A stretch of 64,000 nt of DNA from positions 4,526,001-4,590,000 of the forward strand of contig JAUCEF010000005.1 in the NCBI GenBank assembly GCA_033558025.1, given 5' to 3'. Under the pieces are notes generated by a model. That model saw only the letters and a program-made list of their open reading frames with translations. It searched no databases and was not told the origin of the DNA. The position numbers and the translations under genes are program-made. Shown in pieces: positions 56,104 to 64,000 of the stretch (positions are counted from its first letter, which is position 1; each line of letters begins with the position of its first letter). The DNA comes from Phytophthora sp. 'mugwort'. Taxonomy: Eukaryota > Oomycota > Peronosporomycetes > Peronosporales > Peronosporaceae.

Positions 56104-57781
56104 TTATGGAAACGGCATTGGACTAGATCGCCCATTGGGACCGTTGTGACCCTTGTACATCTTGTTTCTGGAAGAGAGTTGGCATGTGATAGTACAACCC
56201 TACTCAAGGAAAAACAAATTAGCGATTAAAAAACAAGGCATATAGCTGAAAACCTTCAGCACAGGACGTACATCGATAATCTTTTTCGGGGTCTCCAACG
56301 CAGCATCCGCTCCTGCCTTCTCACGATAGGTAAGGAAGGCATAGCCTTTGCACTTCTTTGTGAAATGATCGCGCACAATTTTGACTTTTACCTTACCATA
56401 CTTTTTGAACTCCTTGAGCAGAGTTTCTTCCGTCATATCAGGCAATAATCCAAACGCGAACAATCTCCGATCCTTCGTTTCCTCATCAAATTTCGCATAT
56501 TTCGCCCGCTTTTCTTCCAGTAACAATTGATGGGGGGACCCCACATCCTTTATAACAAAACCCAGACGGCACAATACCTTGCGACCCTGTAAATGAATCA
56601 ACATAGTAATTAATCGTGTTCAAACAAAAAGCACCAACCAAATTGCAACGCACATCAATGACAATTGACTTCTTCGCAATGACTCGCACAGCAGATTCCA
56701 CTTCAGTGAACGTAACATATCCGAAGCCACGCGACTTGCCCGACATCTTGTCAGTGATGACAATGGCGCGTTCAATCTCGCCAAAAGCTTTAAACGCCTT
56801 TTTCAGCTTGTTCGATTTGGTATCAACCGCCAAATTGGACACGTTAACCTTCCTATGAAGCAGAGTGGGCCCGATAGCGTTCTTTAGGTCAGCGTACAAC
56901 GCATCATGATTCACCGCACTACAATAAAACACACAACAAACCGCGAAATTAACATCCCAAATAATACACATCCAACAAAATACAACTTACGCGCACGCCA
57001 CAATCTCCACCAGTTGAGCAAACGATAACGGCTGTAAAATACGACGCACTGTGTGCATGCGGACCTCATCTTCTCCAAGTTCTTCCTCCTCGACGCTTTT
57101 CTCCTCTTTCTTCTGATGCTCATTTGTCATCTTCTGCTTCTTCTTCCTGGGCTCCTCCGTCGGCGATTGCATCGTCTTGGGTACCCTCGGGGCATGCACC
57201 TTCACGGGTACCCTTGGCTTATCCTCCTGCTTCTCTTCACTCTCCTCGTCCTCCTGCACCTCATCAATCTCAACGACGCTTTCTGTCCTCTCCTCCTCCT
57301 GCCCCTCTTCACTCTCAGCAATGCTTTCTGCCTTCTCCTCCTGTTGTTCCTCTTCACTCTCGGAATCACTTGAGCTCACCTGGTGTTCCTGCACTTCCTG
57401 CACCTCCTGCTCCTCTTCACTTTCAGAGCTGTCCGAGTAGTTGCCCGTCTTCCGCTCTGTTGGCGTGCACTCCTCCCCACTCTCCGAGATGTCCTGCTCC
57501 GCCTCCGCTGCCACTGCTAAGCTCTCCTCTTCAGTATCGGAGCCGCGCTCATCCTGCTGCTTCTTTTCCTTTTCCTTTTCCTTCTCCTCCACCTCCTCCT
57601 CTTCACTCTCTTCTTTCTCCATCTCCATCTCTTCTTCTTCACCGTCGCTCTTCTCTTGCTCCTCCTCTTCACTCTCGCTCTCCTGCCACTGGATTTGATC
57701 CTCCTCTGAAGAGCTGGAGGAGCTGGACGCTTCCTCCGAAACCTTCTCCAGCTTGCGCTTCTTGTTGCTGCTCAACGCCAT
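56104..57781 (-). CDS. Acidic two-RRM RNA-binding protein (nucleolin/NSR1-like), 499 aa
   Basis: Four exons: 56991-57781, 56639-56918, 56254-56586 and 56104-56199, in frame with 500 codons. Residues 1-200 are dominated by Glu/Ser/Asp runs (SSSSSSSEEDQIQW, ESEEEEQEKSDGEEEE) as in nucleolin and other nucleolar proteins. A Lys/Arg block follows (EEPRKKKQKMTNEHQKK). RRM1: KVNVSNLAVDTKSNKLKKAF with RNP1 KSRGFGYVTF. RRM2: RRLFAFGLLPDMTEETLLKE with RNP1 KCKGYAFLTY. The short last exon gives MYKGHNGPNGRSSPMPFP. Likely roles are pre-rRNA processing or RNA binding in the nucleolus; this is inference from architecture. The gene is divergent from the P-loop kinase with a 180-base shared promoter. Confidence 0.85.
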
Positions 57782-57961
57782 CGCTGCTGCAGTGAGACAA
57801 ATGACATATCGCAAGCACAAATTTCTTGGCGACGGGATCACCCCATTATTCACCAATCATGTATATTTCACCAATTAGAGAATTACAATGGTTTTCAGCA
57901 AATCAGACGACATATTACGACAGACGTTACGAGCTCAGTATTGAAGTGTCGGATTGCTCAC
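57782..57961. promoter_or_regulatory. 180-bp bidirectional promoter with paired CCAAT boxes
   Basis: Two direct TTCACCAAT copies (CCAAT at 57853-57857 and 57871-57875, 18 bases apart) sit midway between the starts of the RRM protein (minus) and the P-loop kinase (plus). Spacing of 18 bases is close to two helical turns. Confidence 0.5.
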
Positions 57962-59354
57962 ATGAGTCTCAACGAGCACGACGCGGCACTGTCGGGCCTC
58001 ATGGACGTGCAGGAGACGCCTCCGCCCGCACCGCTGGTCAAGGCACTGGGCCCTCAGCAGGCCGAAGTCGTGGTCAAGCGTAACCAATCCAAGTACGACT
58101 TTGTCAAGGTGCGCGTGTGGGTCGAGGACCACGTCTACGTGCTGTCGCGCTACCTGCTGTGCCGCGCGCTGGTCAGTGCCAAGGTTAGTGACTTAGCGAA
58201 AGTGGTGGTGAATTAGATGAAATATGCTGACTTGAGGAGGTTACTGGGGTTGATGATGCAGATCAATTCGAGGGACGCCGTGCAGATTTCCCTCGACCTG
58301 AAGAGGGTGAGGGAGGATGTTGGTGCGAGGGTTAAGAGAGGACTGCTGACGGATTTAGGTGTGCTGGTGATGTGCAGACGCTGGTGGATTTAAACCTGAC
58401 GGATATCGTGCAGGAGCAGTTTGAGGATTTCCTGTACAAGACGATGCTTGTGTTCGGTTACGGTGAACCGCAGATTTCGTGCTACCGGATGATGTCCAGG
58501 TTGGTAAGGGTATGTATGGAAACTTTATGAAAAGGTAGCTTACTTATGATGTACGCGTGAGTATAGCTTCCATCGCAATCGTGTTCCGCTGCTGATCATG
58601 CTGGCGGGTACTGCGTGCATCGGAAAATCCACGCTTGCAACCAAGGTGCGCGATTCGTTGTTCTGATATTGCGGTGGTGACAGTACTTCGAAGTTCTTAC
58701 TTTTGATTCGTGCAGCTGGCCGACCGCCTTAACCTGTCGAGCGTTCTGCAGACCGACCTTATCTTTGAGCTCATGTGCAACTTCTCAGGGTACGTCAGTC
58801 CTTTTCGAGCAAGAATATCCAGACTACTAACATTGTCGTCGTCTCACAGAGAGGAGAAGACTTCCTACATTACGACGAATTTCCCGTCAACGGATGAACT
58901 TATTGCTGAATACCAGAAGGAGTGTGAAGTGGTGCGCAAGGGCGTCAAATCCGATATCGACAAGTGCCTGAAGGACGGCAAATCGCTCATCATTGAGGGT
59001 TTCCACATCGATCCTCGTCTGTACCAAGAAACCATTGGTGCGCCTGAGAAGGGTAGTAATGCAACCTGCTCGGGTATCGTAGTGCCCTTCCTGCTAACGC
59101 TGGACGAAGGCGACCACCGCAATTTTATGACAAACTCCCCTGACCCGCGATACCGTGGTGACCAGGACGCTGTGGGCTTTCGTAACTTGCAGGATGTGCA
59201 GAACTACTTAGTATCTCACAGGCAGGAAGAGGGAATGCTTCCGTTTACCGAGATTCGTATCAATCTTCACTCATTTCACGATACGTTAGACCACCTTCAC
59301 GACGTAGTGCTAAGGCGTATCGAGGAGGTTTTTGTGGTTAGCAAGGCAGCGTAA
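57962..59354 (+). CDS. ATP-cone and P-loop kinase, 2-phosphoglycerate-kinase/LPA1-like, 348 aa
   Basis: Six exons: 57962-58183, 58262-58306, 58378-58499, 58567-58645, 58716-58789 and 58850-59354, all GT-AG with the frame kept. Residues about 35-130 resemble an ATP-cone regulatory domain (VVVKRNQSKYDFVKVRVWV, LLCRALVSAKINSRDA, FLYKTMLVFGYGEPQISCYR). LLIMLAGTACIGKSTLATKL is the Walker A P-loop (about 136-155). LSSVLQTDLIFELMCNF follows with the kinase Asp, and KSLIIEGFHIDPRLY the next strand. DDP-type end: LDEGDHRNFMTNSPDPRY. Related archaeal proteins are called 2-phosphoglycerate kinase and the plant/oomycete homologues LPA1-like; the substrate here is unknown. A start at the upstream in-frame codon 57941 is less likely. 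Confidence 0.8.
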
Positions 59355-60377
59355 GAGAAATATATGCGAAGTTCATATTTTTTCGTTTTTAAGAGCCATC
59401 GATTCCTTTAAACGGAACAAGCCGTATCAGACGATGCACTGTAAGGTGACAGATGGGTGTCGCTTGTGTAAAAAAATAGGGGAGGCCAGCAAACCGATGC
59501 ATTTAAAACTTCGAGGTGCGCTCGTTTTAACAAACCACACATTCAGTAGCACCAGCGAACCCAAAAATAATTTATACGTATTTCTGTAAAATACAACAAT
59601 ATGTAGCGTGAGGTGTTGCTAGAAAGTTGATGTGTTCACCTAACAATATTTATTTCGGACCCTTCGACATCCCCCCGCCAAACACTGATAGCCTAGCTCA
59701 TTATACGCTTTCCTACAGTCTCCCTACTACAACCTTGTACGCGAACCATGTCCGACACGCTCCTAGCCCCGTAGCGCTCGACGAGCAAGACCGTGCCTAA
59801 GCAGATCGCGTGCTTCTCCTTTAAGCCTGTTTACTGATAATTTATTGACTTGCCATCGACATACGTAAATTGCAGTAAAATCTTGGAGTAGAACAACTGA
59901 TGCGCTAAATAAGAATATATTTCCAGTAAATATATTTTCGGGTTCCACGAGCAGATGAGAACTACTGTAGAATTGGCAAGCCATGTACGATTTCCAGAGT
60001 GCTCGAGGCCGCGGAGCAAACAGAGCGGAGACATGCCAAATTTCAAACGTTTCCTACAGTTCAAGGAAAAAATCGGATTAAGCAGTTGCACAAGGAGTCC
60101 ACAATTCTGTCCAAGTAATGATATTTGAAATCAAACCAGGTAAAGTTAGTAGTAAGAAGAAGCGCTGCGTTTGAGCATGACACCAAATTTTCCAACAGTA
60201 TTCTGAATAAAGTATACGTTTTAACTTATGGATTCGCTCATAGGGGCCACTGGTGCGATTAACAACCAAATGACTTGCAGTTAAAGTATCTCACGTGCTC
60301 ACGATATGTTGCATTTACCGCTTTCTTCTCACGCTACTCTCACGTATGCGGCCAAGTATTAGTGAAGTATTGCATTT
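59355..60377. other. Intergenic region, no gene seen
   Basis: Contains the kinase 3' end and AT-rich sequence. Small frames at 59332-59589 and 59763-60269 show no domain and no shared pattern. No tRNA-like fold was noticed by eye. Confidence 0.4.
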
Positions 60378-61331
60378 TTAGTTAGGCCAGAATCCACTTA
60401 CTAGAAAGAGGCCACAAAGAACTCCTCCTTCCGTCACACCGGCCACAAGTCCCTTGTATTTGTCGAAATTACTCAAATCTCGACGCGAACGACGCCGAGG
60501 ACGTCGAACATAGCGTACGCATTCCATCTCTCTCTCCAAAGCTGCCTTCAGCGGGCGATACTTTTTCGTACAGTTCGCGCGAACGCGCTCAACTTGTCTG
60601 GATGTCATGTCAGCGTACTTCTTCCGTTTTCTGCCTTCGGGGTCCGTCAGACTGTCACAATACTCGCATGATGTCTCACCCATCCCACTCCAATGCTCCT
60701 CAATGTAGTCGATAAAATACGGCCTCGGGTTCAGCTTAAACTTGTAAAAGAACCTCGATCCGGCTCCCGGACTGATGTCATTCATTGCACGAGTGATGGC
60801 AGCCTTGGTAGGCAAGTTCGGTCTCTCTGGCGTCACTAAAGGACACAGCATGGGAGCAAAGTCGGCATCTTCAGATCTCTCGGCTGCCTCAAACGGCTGT
60901 ACTAGCTTCTTCGTCAGCAAAAGTGCGGCCAGAAGGTTCTTTGGGCCTCCTGCCAACTGGAGAATGGGCAGCTTCTTGTCCACTGTGAAAGGGGCCGCAC
61001 GCTTGCACCTGTCATCGAGGTTGTTGCTGAAGTCCAGACGCCGCATCCAGTCGCACTCACAATGCCGACCCAAGTGCAGCTTGTGCTCCACTGCGAAGTT
61101 GTCCACCGCCTTCAGCGACACCGAATCGACGAATTCCGTCGAGAATAATCCGGGACAGGCTTGCAGAGTGTTGGAGACGCTCTGGGCATCGAGATAGTCC
61201 CACACGGGCACGGAGCCCAAGTCCAGGACGTAGCAGAAGCTGTTCGACGCAGAGTAAATCGGCCGACCAACAGCGACCGACGTTTTTTGCCTCTTGCTCT
61301 TGGCATTCCGAGACGGACCTCGGCGAGCCAT
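60378..61331 (-). CDS. Unrecognised basic protein, 317 aa
   Basis: An uninterrupted frame starting MARRGPSRNAKSKRQKTS at 61331 (basic, possibly nuclear), then YSASNSFCYVLDLGSVPVWD and SVSNTLQACPGLFSTEF. Conserved-looking residues include a cluster of Cys/His (LGRHCECDW, SCEYCDS with C-x-x-C, KKYRPLKAALEREM), which may bind zinc. The end is Arg-rich (RRPRRRSRRDLSNFDKYK) followed by a hydrophobic tail (GGVLCGLFLVSGFW). I do not know this family. The long intact frame in a region with repeats on the right suggests a real gene, but it may be a cellular or transposon-associated orphan. Confidence 0.45.
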   Translation of the reverse strand: MARRGPSRNAKSKRQKTSVAVGRPIYSASNSFCYVLDLGSVPVWDYLDAQSVSNTLQACPGLFSTEFVDSVSLKAVDNFAVEHKLHLGRHCECDWMRRLDFSNNLDDRCKRAAPFTVDKKLPILQLAGGPKNLLAALLLTKKLVQPFEAAERSEDADFAPMLCPLVTPERPNLPTKAAITRAMNDISPGAGSRFFYKFKLNPRPYFIDYIEEHWSGMGETSCEYCDSLTDPEGRKRKKYADMTSRQVERVRANCTKKYRPLKAALEREMECVRYVRRPRRRSRRDLSNFDKYKGLVAGVTEGGVLCGLFLVSGFWPN

Positions 61332-61599
61332 GTCGACGCTTGAAACGTTCTGATATCGGAATTTTGATATGAGGTTTTGGGCATTTAGGATGACCCACAC
61401 ACCCCAGCGATTTCAAGAGACGGGTTTATTGGGTTGTTCAGCTGGCGAAAACAAATTGATGTAGCAATTATTGCAATATTCGCACAGCAATAATTTATTT
61501 TCGCAAAGAAAAAAAAGATCCAAATCGATTATTTACCGGTCTACCAGTACCCATGCCAGTGATCTATTGCACTGGCCCGCAGCCAACAATTTACCCTGA
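61332..61599. other. AT-rich spacer before the hAT element
   Basis: Includes GCAATAATTTATTTTCGC near 61489 and ATCGATTATTTACC near 61516, similar to the AATAATCTATT repeats at 62814-62885 but inverted. These may be subterminal sequences of the hAT element. Confidence 0.3.
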
Positions 61600-62660
61600 C
61601 AGATCACCCAGAGATGGTTGGTGCGGAGGCCTGCTATGAAGTTTGCAACTCACTTTCCAATCCGCCCCAATACCCCCAACTCCTCAGCCAAAATTGTTGT
61701 TGCTCGCCCTTGCGTACCTGCCACTCCCGCCTTCACCAATCGGCAGGTCACTAACTTCCACTTCCGGCCGAGTACGACGAGATTATTCTCGAGTACCGCC
61801 GTTGTCGTTGCGGCGCGGTCCGGAAGCGTGTTGCCGGCACTGGCTTCGCCAACCTGATGCAGGACGCGAACACCCAGCTTTCGCGGATGGCTAATCGCTT
61901 CCACGCCTGTGAGACGGCGTCGTTCGTGCACTACGTTCGCCACGCCGCTCAGAACGTGTTCGGGTGACTGGAGTGGATTGTCCAGTTCAATTTAGCACTC
62001 TCATTTTGCGAAAGCAAGTTGGCTCGACGGTACGATATTGCAGTGCATAGGCATCATCATCTCTGCTCACTTTGATTGACTGACTAACATCCTGTTATTA
62101 AATATGCACCAGGTACACGTCTTTGAAGCCGATCTGGGTAGAGACGTTCACGCGTAAGATGGAGGGTAGACGCGCGCGGTCGAACGTTCAATCGCAGAAG
62201 GAATGCCGGAACGCTTCGGACTCATCATCGACGGGTGGAGCTATGCCTCCGAGCACTACCTTGCCGTCTTTGTATGGTACGAGGTGGACGGCGAAGTGAA
62301 GTGTCCCCTGCTCTGCATGGACCCACTCGTCAATGATGAGGAAGACGGTCACTCTGCTGCTATCCACCATGCCTTCCTGGGGGGGGGGGGGCGATGCTCC
62401 TCCGCGACTTTGGTAAGCGCCTGAAGCGATGTCTCTTCTTGGTTGGAAACAACTGCTCCGTGAATCGTCGCTTTGCGACGTTAATGGGCGTCCAGCTTGT
62501 CGGGTCCGCAATCCACAGGCCTAATCTGGCCGTAAACGAAAGGCTTAGAGAATGAGCGGACGATCCCAACCTAGTTCAATTCGTCATGCTCAAGCTGCGA
62601 ACGCTAAATCACTCAGCAAAACTCCGGTAAACACTTGGTCACTGTTGTAAATATTTAACT
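61600..62660 (+). mobile_element. Decayed hAT-family transposase
   Basis: Frames on the plus strand: YDEIILEYRRCRCGAVRKR (about 61770), TQLSRMANRFHACETASFVH (61870), IWVETFTRKMEG (62130), PERFGLIIDGWSYASEHYLA and VFVWYEVDG (62205-62295; the D-G-W block with first catalytic Asp), LLCMDPLVNDEEDGHSAAIH, MLLRDFGKRLKRCLFLVGNN followed by CSVNRRFATLMGVQLVG, then NLAVNERL. The NCSVNRR...CASHRLNL-like pattern is characteristic of oomycete hAT proteins; the usual C-x-x-H there reads SAIHRPNLAV. A G13 run at 62379-62391 breaks the frame and several stops occur. The C-terminal dimerisation part is not clear. Confidence 0.65.
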
Positions 62661-62813
62661 CAGTTTGGTGCTAACCATGTATTTTAACAGATATTTGTGC
62701 CATAGTTTAGAACGGAGAGCTGTTCTTGCGCCAGAACACGGAGTCTGGGACTCACGTACTGTCGACAGCGTTGAGTAAGTGCCAGGTAACTTGCAATTCA
62801 TTTCAACTGCATT

Positions 62814-62885
62814 AATAATCTATTCGCTTGGTTTTCACATTGCAATAATCTATTGAGCGTTTACATGATACATCAATAATCTATT
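62814..62885. repeat. Three AATAATCTATT repeats at 30-31-bp spacing
   Basis: AATAATCTATT occurs at 62814, 62844 and 62875, downstream of the hAT transposase. Regular spacing suggests subterminal binding sites of the transposon. Confidence 0.7.
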
Positions 62886-62939
62886 CCCTGCCATGATTGG
62901 ACCTAGATAACAATGCAATAAACGGGAGTCCTGTCAATA

Positions 62940-63352
62940 GGGTGCGCAATTCTCACTACCAGATGACAGGAGTCTCACCAACAACACACGATCCACAGTG
63001 AAGGTCAGCGATTGTCGGATAAATCGGAGGTGAACTTCCTCCAGGCTTAGACATCGTAGGGAAGAGAGAGAGAGATACCGAACACAACGCTGGCCGTTGC
63101 CAGAACGGCTCCCGGAGACTCGGCTTGGGGATGCGCTGGTGGTTGGAATATGCAGAGTGCGTGCCGTCCGCCCGCAGTGGCTTGATCCAAAGCACACTAG
63201 CCGCATTCCCTTTCCGCACTCCATATTTATATTATTGCGACATACTCATATAAACCTTAGCATCTAGATTAGGCACAGGGACGCGGACTCCTGTCCGTTG
63301 CCCAGCTACGTGGGGAGTCACATACCCAGATTCACGAGGATGTGTTCCGACA
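62940..63352 (-). repeat. Probable copia LTR
   Basis: On the minus strand a TGTCGGAACACATCC start at 63352 follows the RNase H region, and the stretch ends near CTCCTGTCATC at about 62962. The next bases, TGGTAGTGAGAATTGCG, resemble a copia primer-binding site. A CT repeat (TCTCTCTCTCTCTT) lies at 63065-63080. The LTR call rests on position and ends only; there is no second copy in the window. Confidence 0.4.
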
Positions 63353-64000
63353 CTCTCCCCCCTGACGAGCCATGCACGAGTACTGTAGGCTCTTCCGTAC
63401 AGCACCCTGCTTCATCACAGCATGTTCGTCAACCGCCACATTGTATCTTCCATGCTCGCAAGTTGGGTCCTCCAACTTGACTCGATCTGTAGAATCTTCA
63501 GTCGGCTCTCCGACGAAGCCCACGTAGTAAGCCACTGGCTGGCCGCTTTCATCATCTTCTTCTTTTTTCGAACTGGCTTCCAGCCCCCCCCCCCCGCTTC
63601 CTCACACTTCGAAACGGCGCGGGATAAGCTGGAGCCCACTTGAACGAATACCTTACACAACACCACGCCCGAAAGTGCTGGAACTTCACTCCAGCAAATC
63701 CATTTTTGTCATTACATCGGCCAACATGTCGTTCGTACCGACATACATCATATATAGCTTGCCGTTGGTCGTGAGTAACCTCACGAAGTGGAACTTGTTC
63801 GCAATGGGTTTCGATTTGTGATGCAGTGAGCGAAATGGCGTCCTGGTTGTCACATAGAAGCGTTTGCTTGTTTATTGGGACCATGAGCTCTATAACAGTC
63901 TTTGTAGCAACAAAGCGTCACGAAGTTCGTGAGGGGGGGGGGGGAAGCGATACGTGCTCGAATGTTGACTGGAGTTGTCGAGCATGCTCACAGATACCCG
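63353..64000 (-). pseudogene. Copia-type RNase H/pol 3' end, cut by the window edge
   Basis: The minus-strand frame 63552-63884 reads NKQTLLCDNQDAISLTAS, the RNase H CDNQ-x-A-I block of copia, followed by REVTHDQRQAIYDVCRYERH. A G-run (C12 at 63584-63595 on the plus strand) shifts the frame. 63332-63535 continues with YNVAVDEHAVMKQGAV and YVGFVGEPTEDS in other frames. A second G12 run at 63933-63944 precedes it. The remaining pol lies beyond the window. Confidence 0.55.

Noticed and set aside
57124..57795. 223-codon plus-strand Pro/Ser-rich frame
   Set aside because: It is the complement of the Glu/Ser-rich RRM protein exon; codon bias of that exon keeps it open.
62814..62885. CRISPR-like array from three spaced repeats
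   Set aside because: Repeats are only 11 bp, AT-rich, beside a hAT remnant in a eukaryote; transposon subterminal sites fit better.
1..64000. RXLR or Crinkler effector genes, tRNA, rRNA or CRISPR arrays
   Set aside because: No RXLR-dEER or LFLAK/DWL-type pattern after a signal peptide, no tRNA cloverleaf and no spaced repeat array was seen by eye.

Overview
The window looks like nuclear DNA of an oomycete, most likely Phytophthora or a downy mildew. The evidence is closely spaced protein-coding genes with short GT-AG introns (about 50-90 bp), a eukaryotic gene set (26S proteasome RPN1, a CUL1-type cullin, a tubulin tyrosine ligase-like enzyme, a Cep78-like protein) and a large load of decayed transposons of types known from oomycetes: Ty1/copia, LINE, pogo, Merlin, Tc1/mariner, IS630-like, hAT and DUF7869-type. 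I see no rRNA, tRNA or CRISPR array and no convincing RXLR or Crinkler effector. Species assignment is inference.

The window has three zones. (1) 1-29.6 kb is a transposon graveyard. It begins with a 5'-truncated pseudogene copy (minus strand) of the F-box/LRR-like gene found intact at 29.8 kb, followed by an IS630-like transposase remnant. A copia element (3.0-17.1 kb) is split inside its reverse transcriptase by about 9 kb of other elements: an unidentified block, a second copia truncated in its integrase, and a minus-strand LINE that keeps ORF1 and the endonuclease but has no reverse transcriptase. Next come a DUF7869-type element, an intron-containing pogo-like transposase with two adjacent palindromes in it, a possible Crypton-like fragment, and one open reading frame interrupted by a Tc1/mariner element and a Merlin element, both with recognisable TIRs and target duplications. 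A second pogo/CENP-B-like transposase ends the zone.

(2) 29.7-61.3 kb is gene-rich: F-box/LRR-like protein, DGAT2-family acyltransferase, CUL1-like cullin, a decayed RecQ helicase, TTLL polyglutamylase, triosephosphate isomerase, Cep78-like protein, RPN1, LRRC49-like protein, a small basic protein, an EndoG/NUC1-like nuclease, an acidic two-RRM protein, an ATP-cone/P-loop kinase and an unrecognised 317-aa protein. For DGAT2, TPI, RPN1, the NUC1-like gene, the RRM protein, the P-loop kinase and the small basic protein I traced exon junctions that keep the frame throughout. Two themes stand out. One is ubiquitin-proteasome biology (F-box-like, CUL1, RPN1). The other is microtubule/centriole biology (TTLL, Cep78, LRRC49). 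Several starts have CCAAT boxes nearby, some in a shared TCACCAAT context in short divergent promoters.

(3) 61.4-64 kb is again repeat-derived: a decayed hAT transposase on the plus strand and the 3' part of a copia element on the minus strand that runs off the window edge. Long poly-G/poly-C runs (12-15 nt) occur only in transposon remnants.
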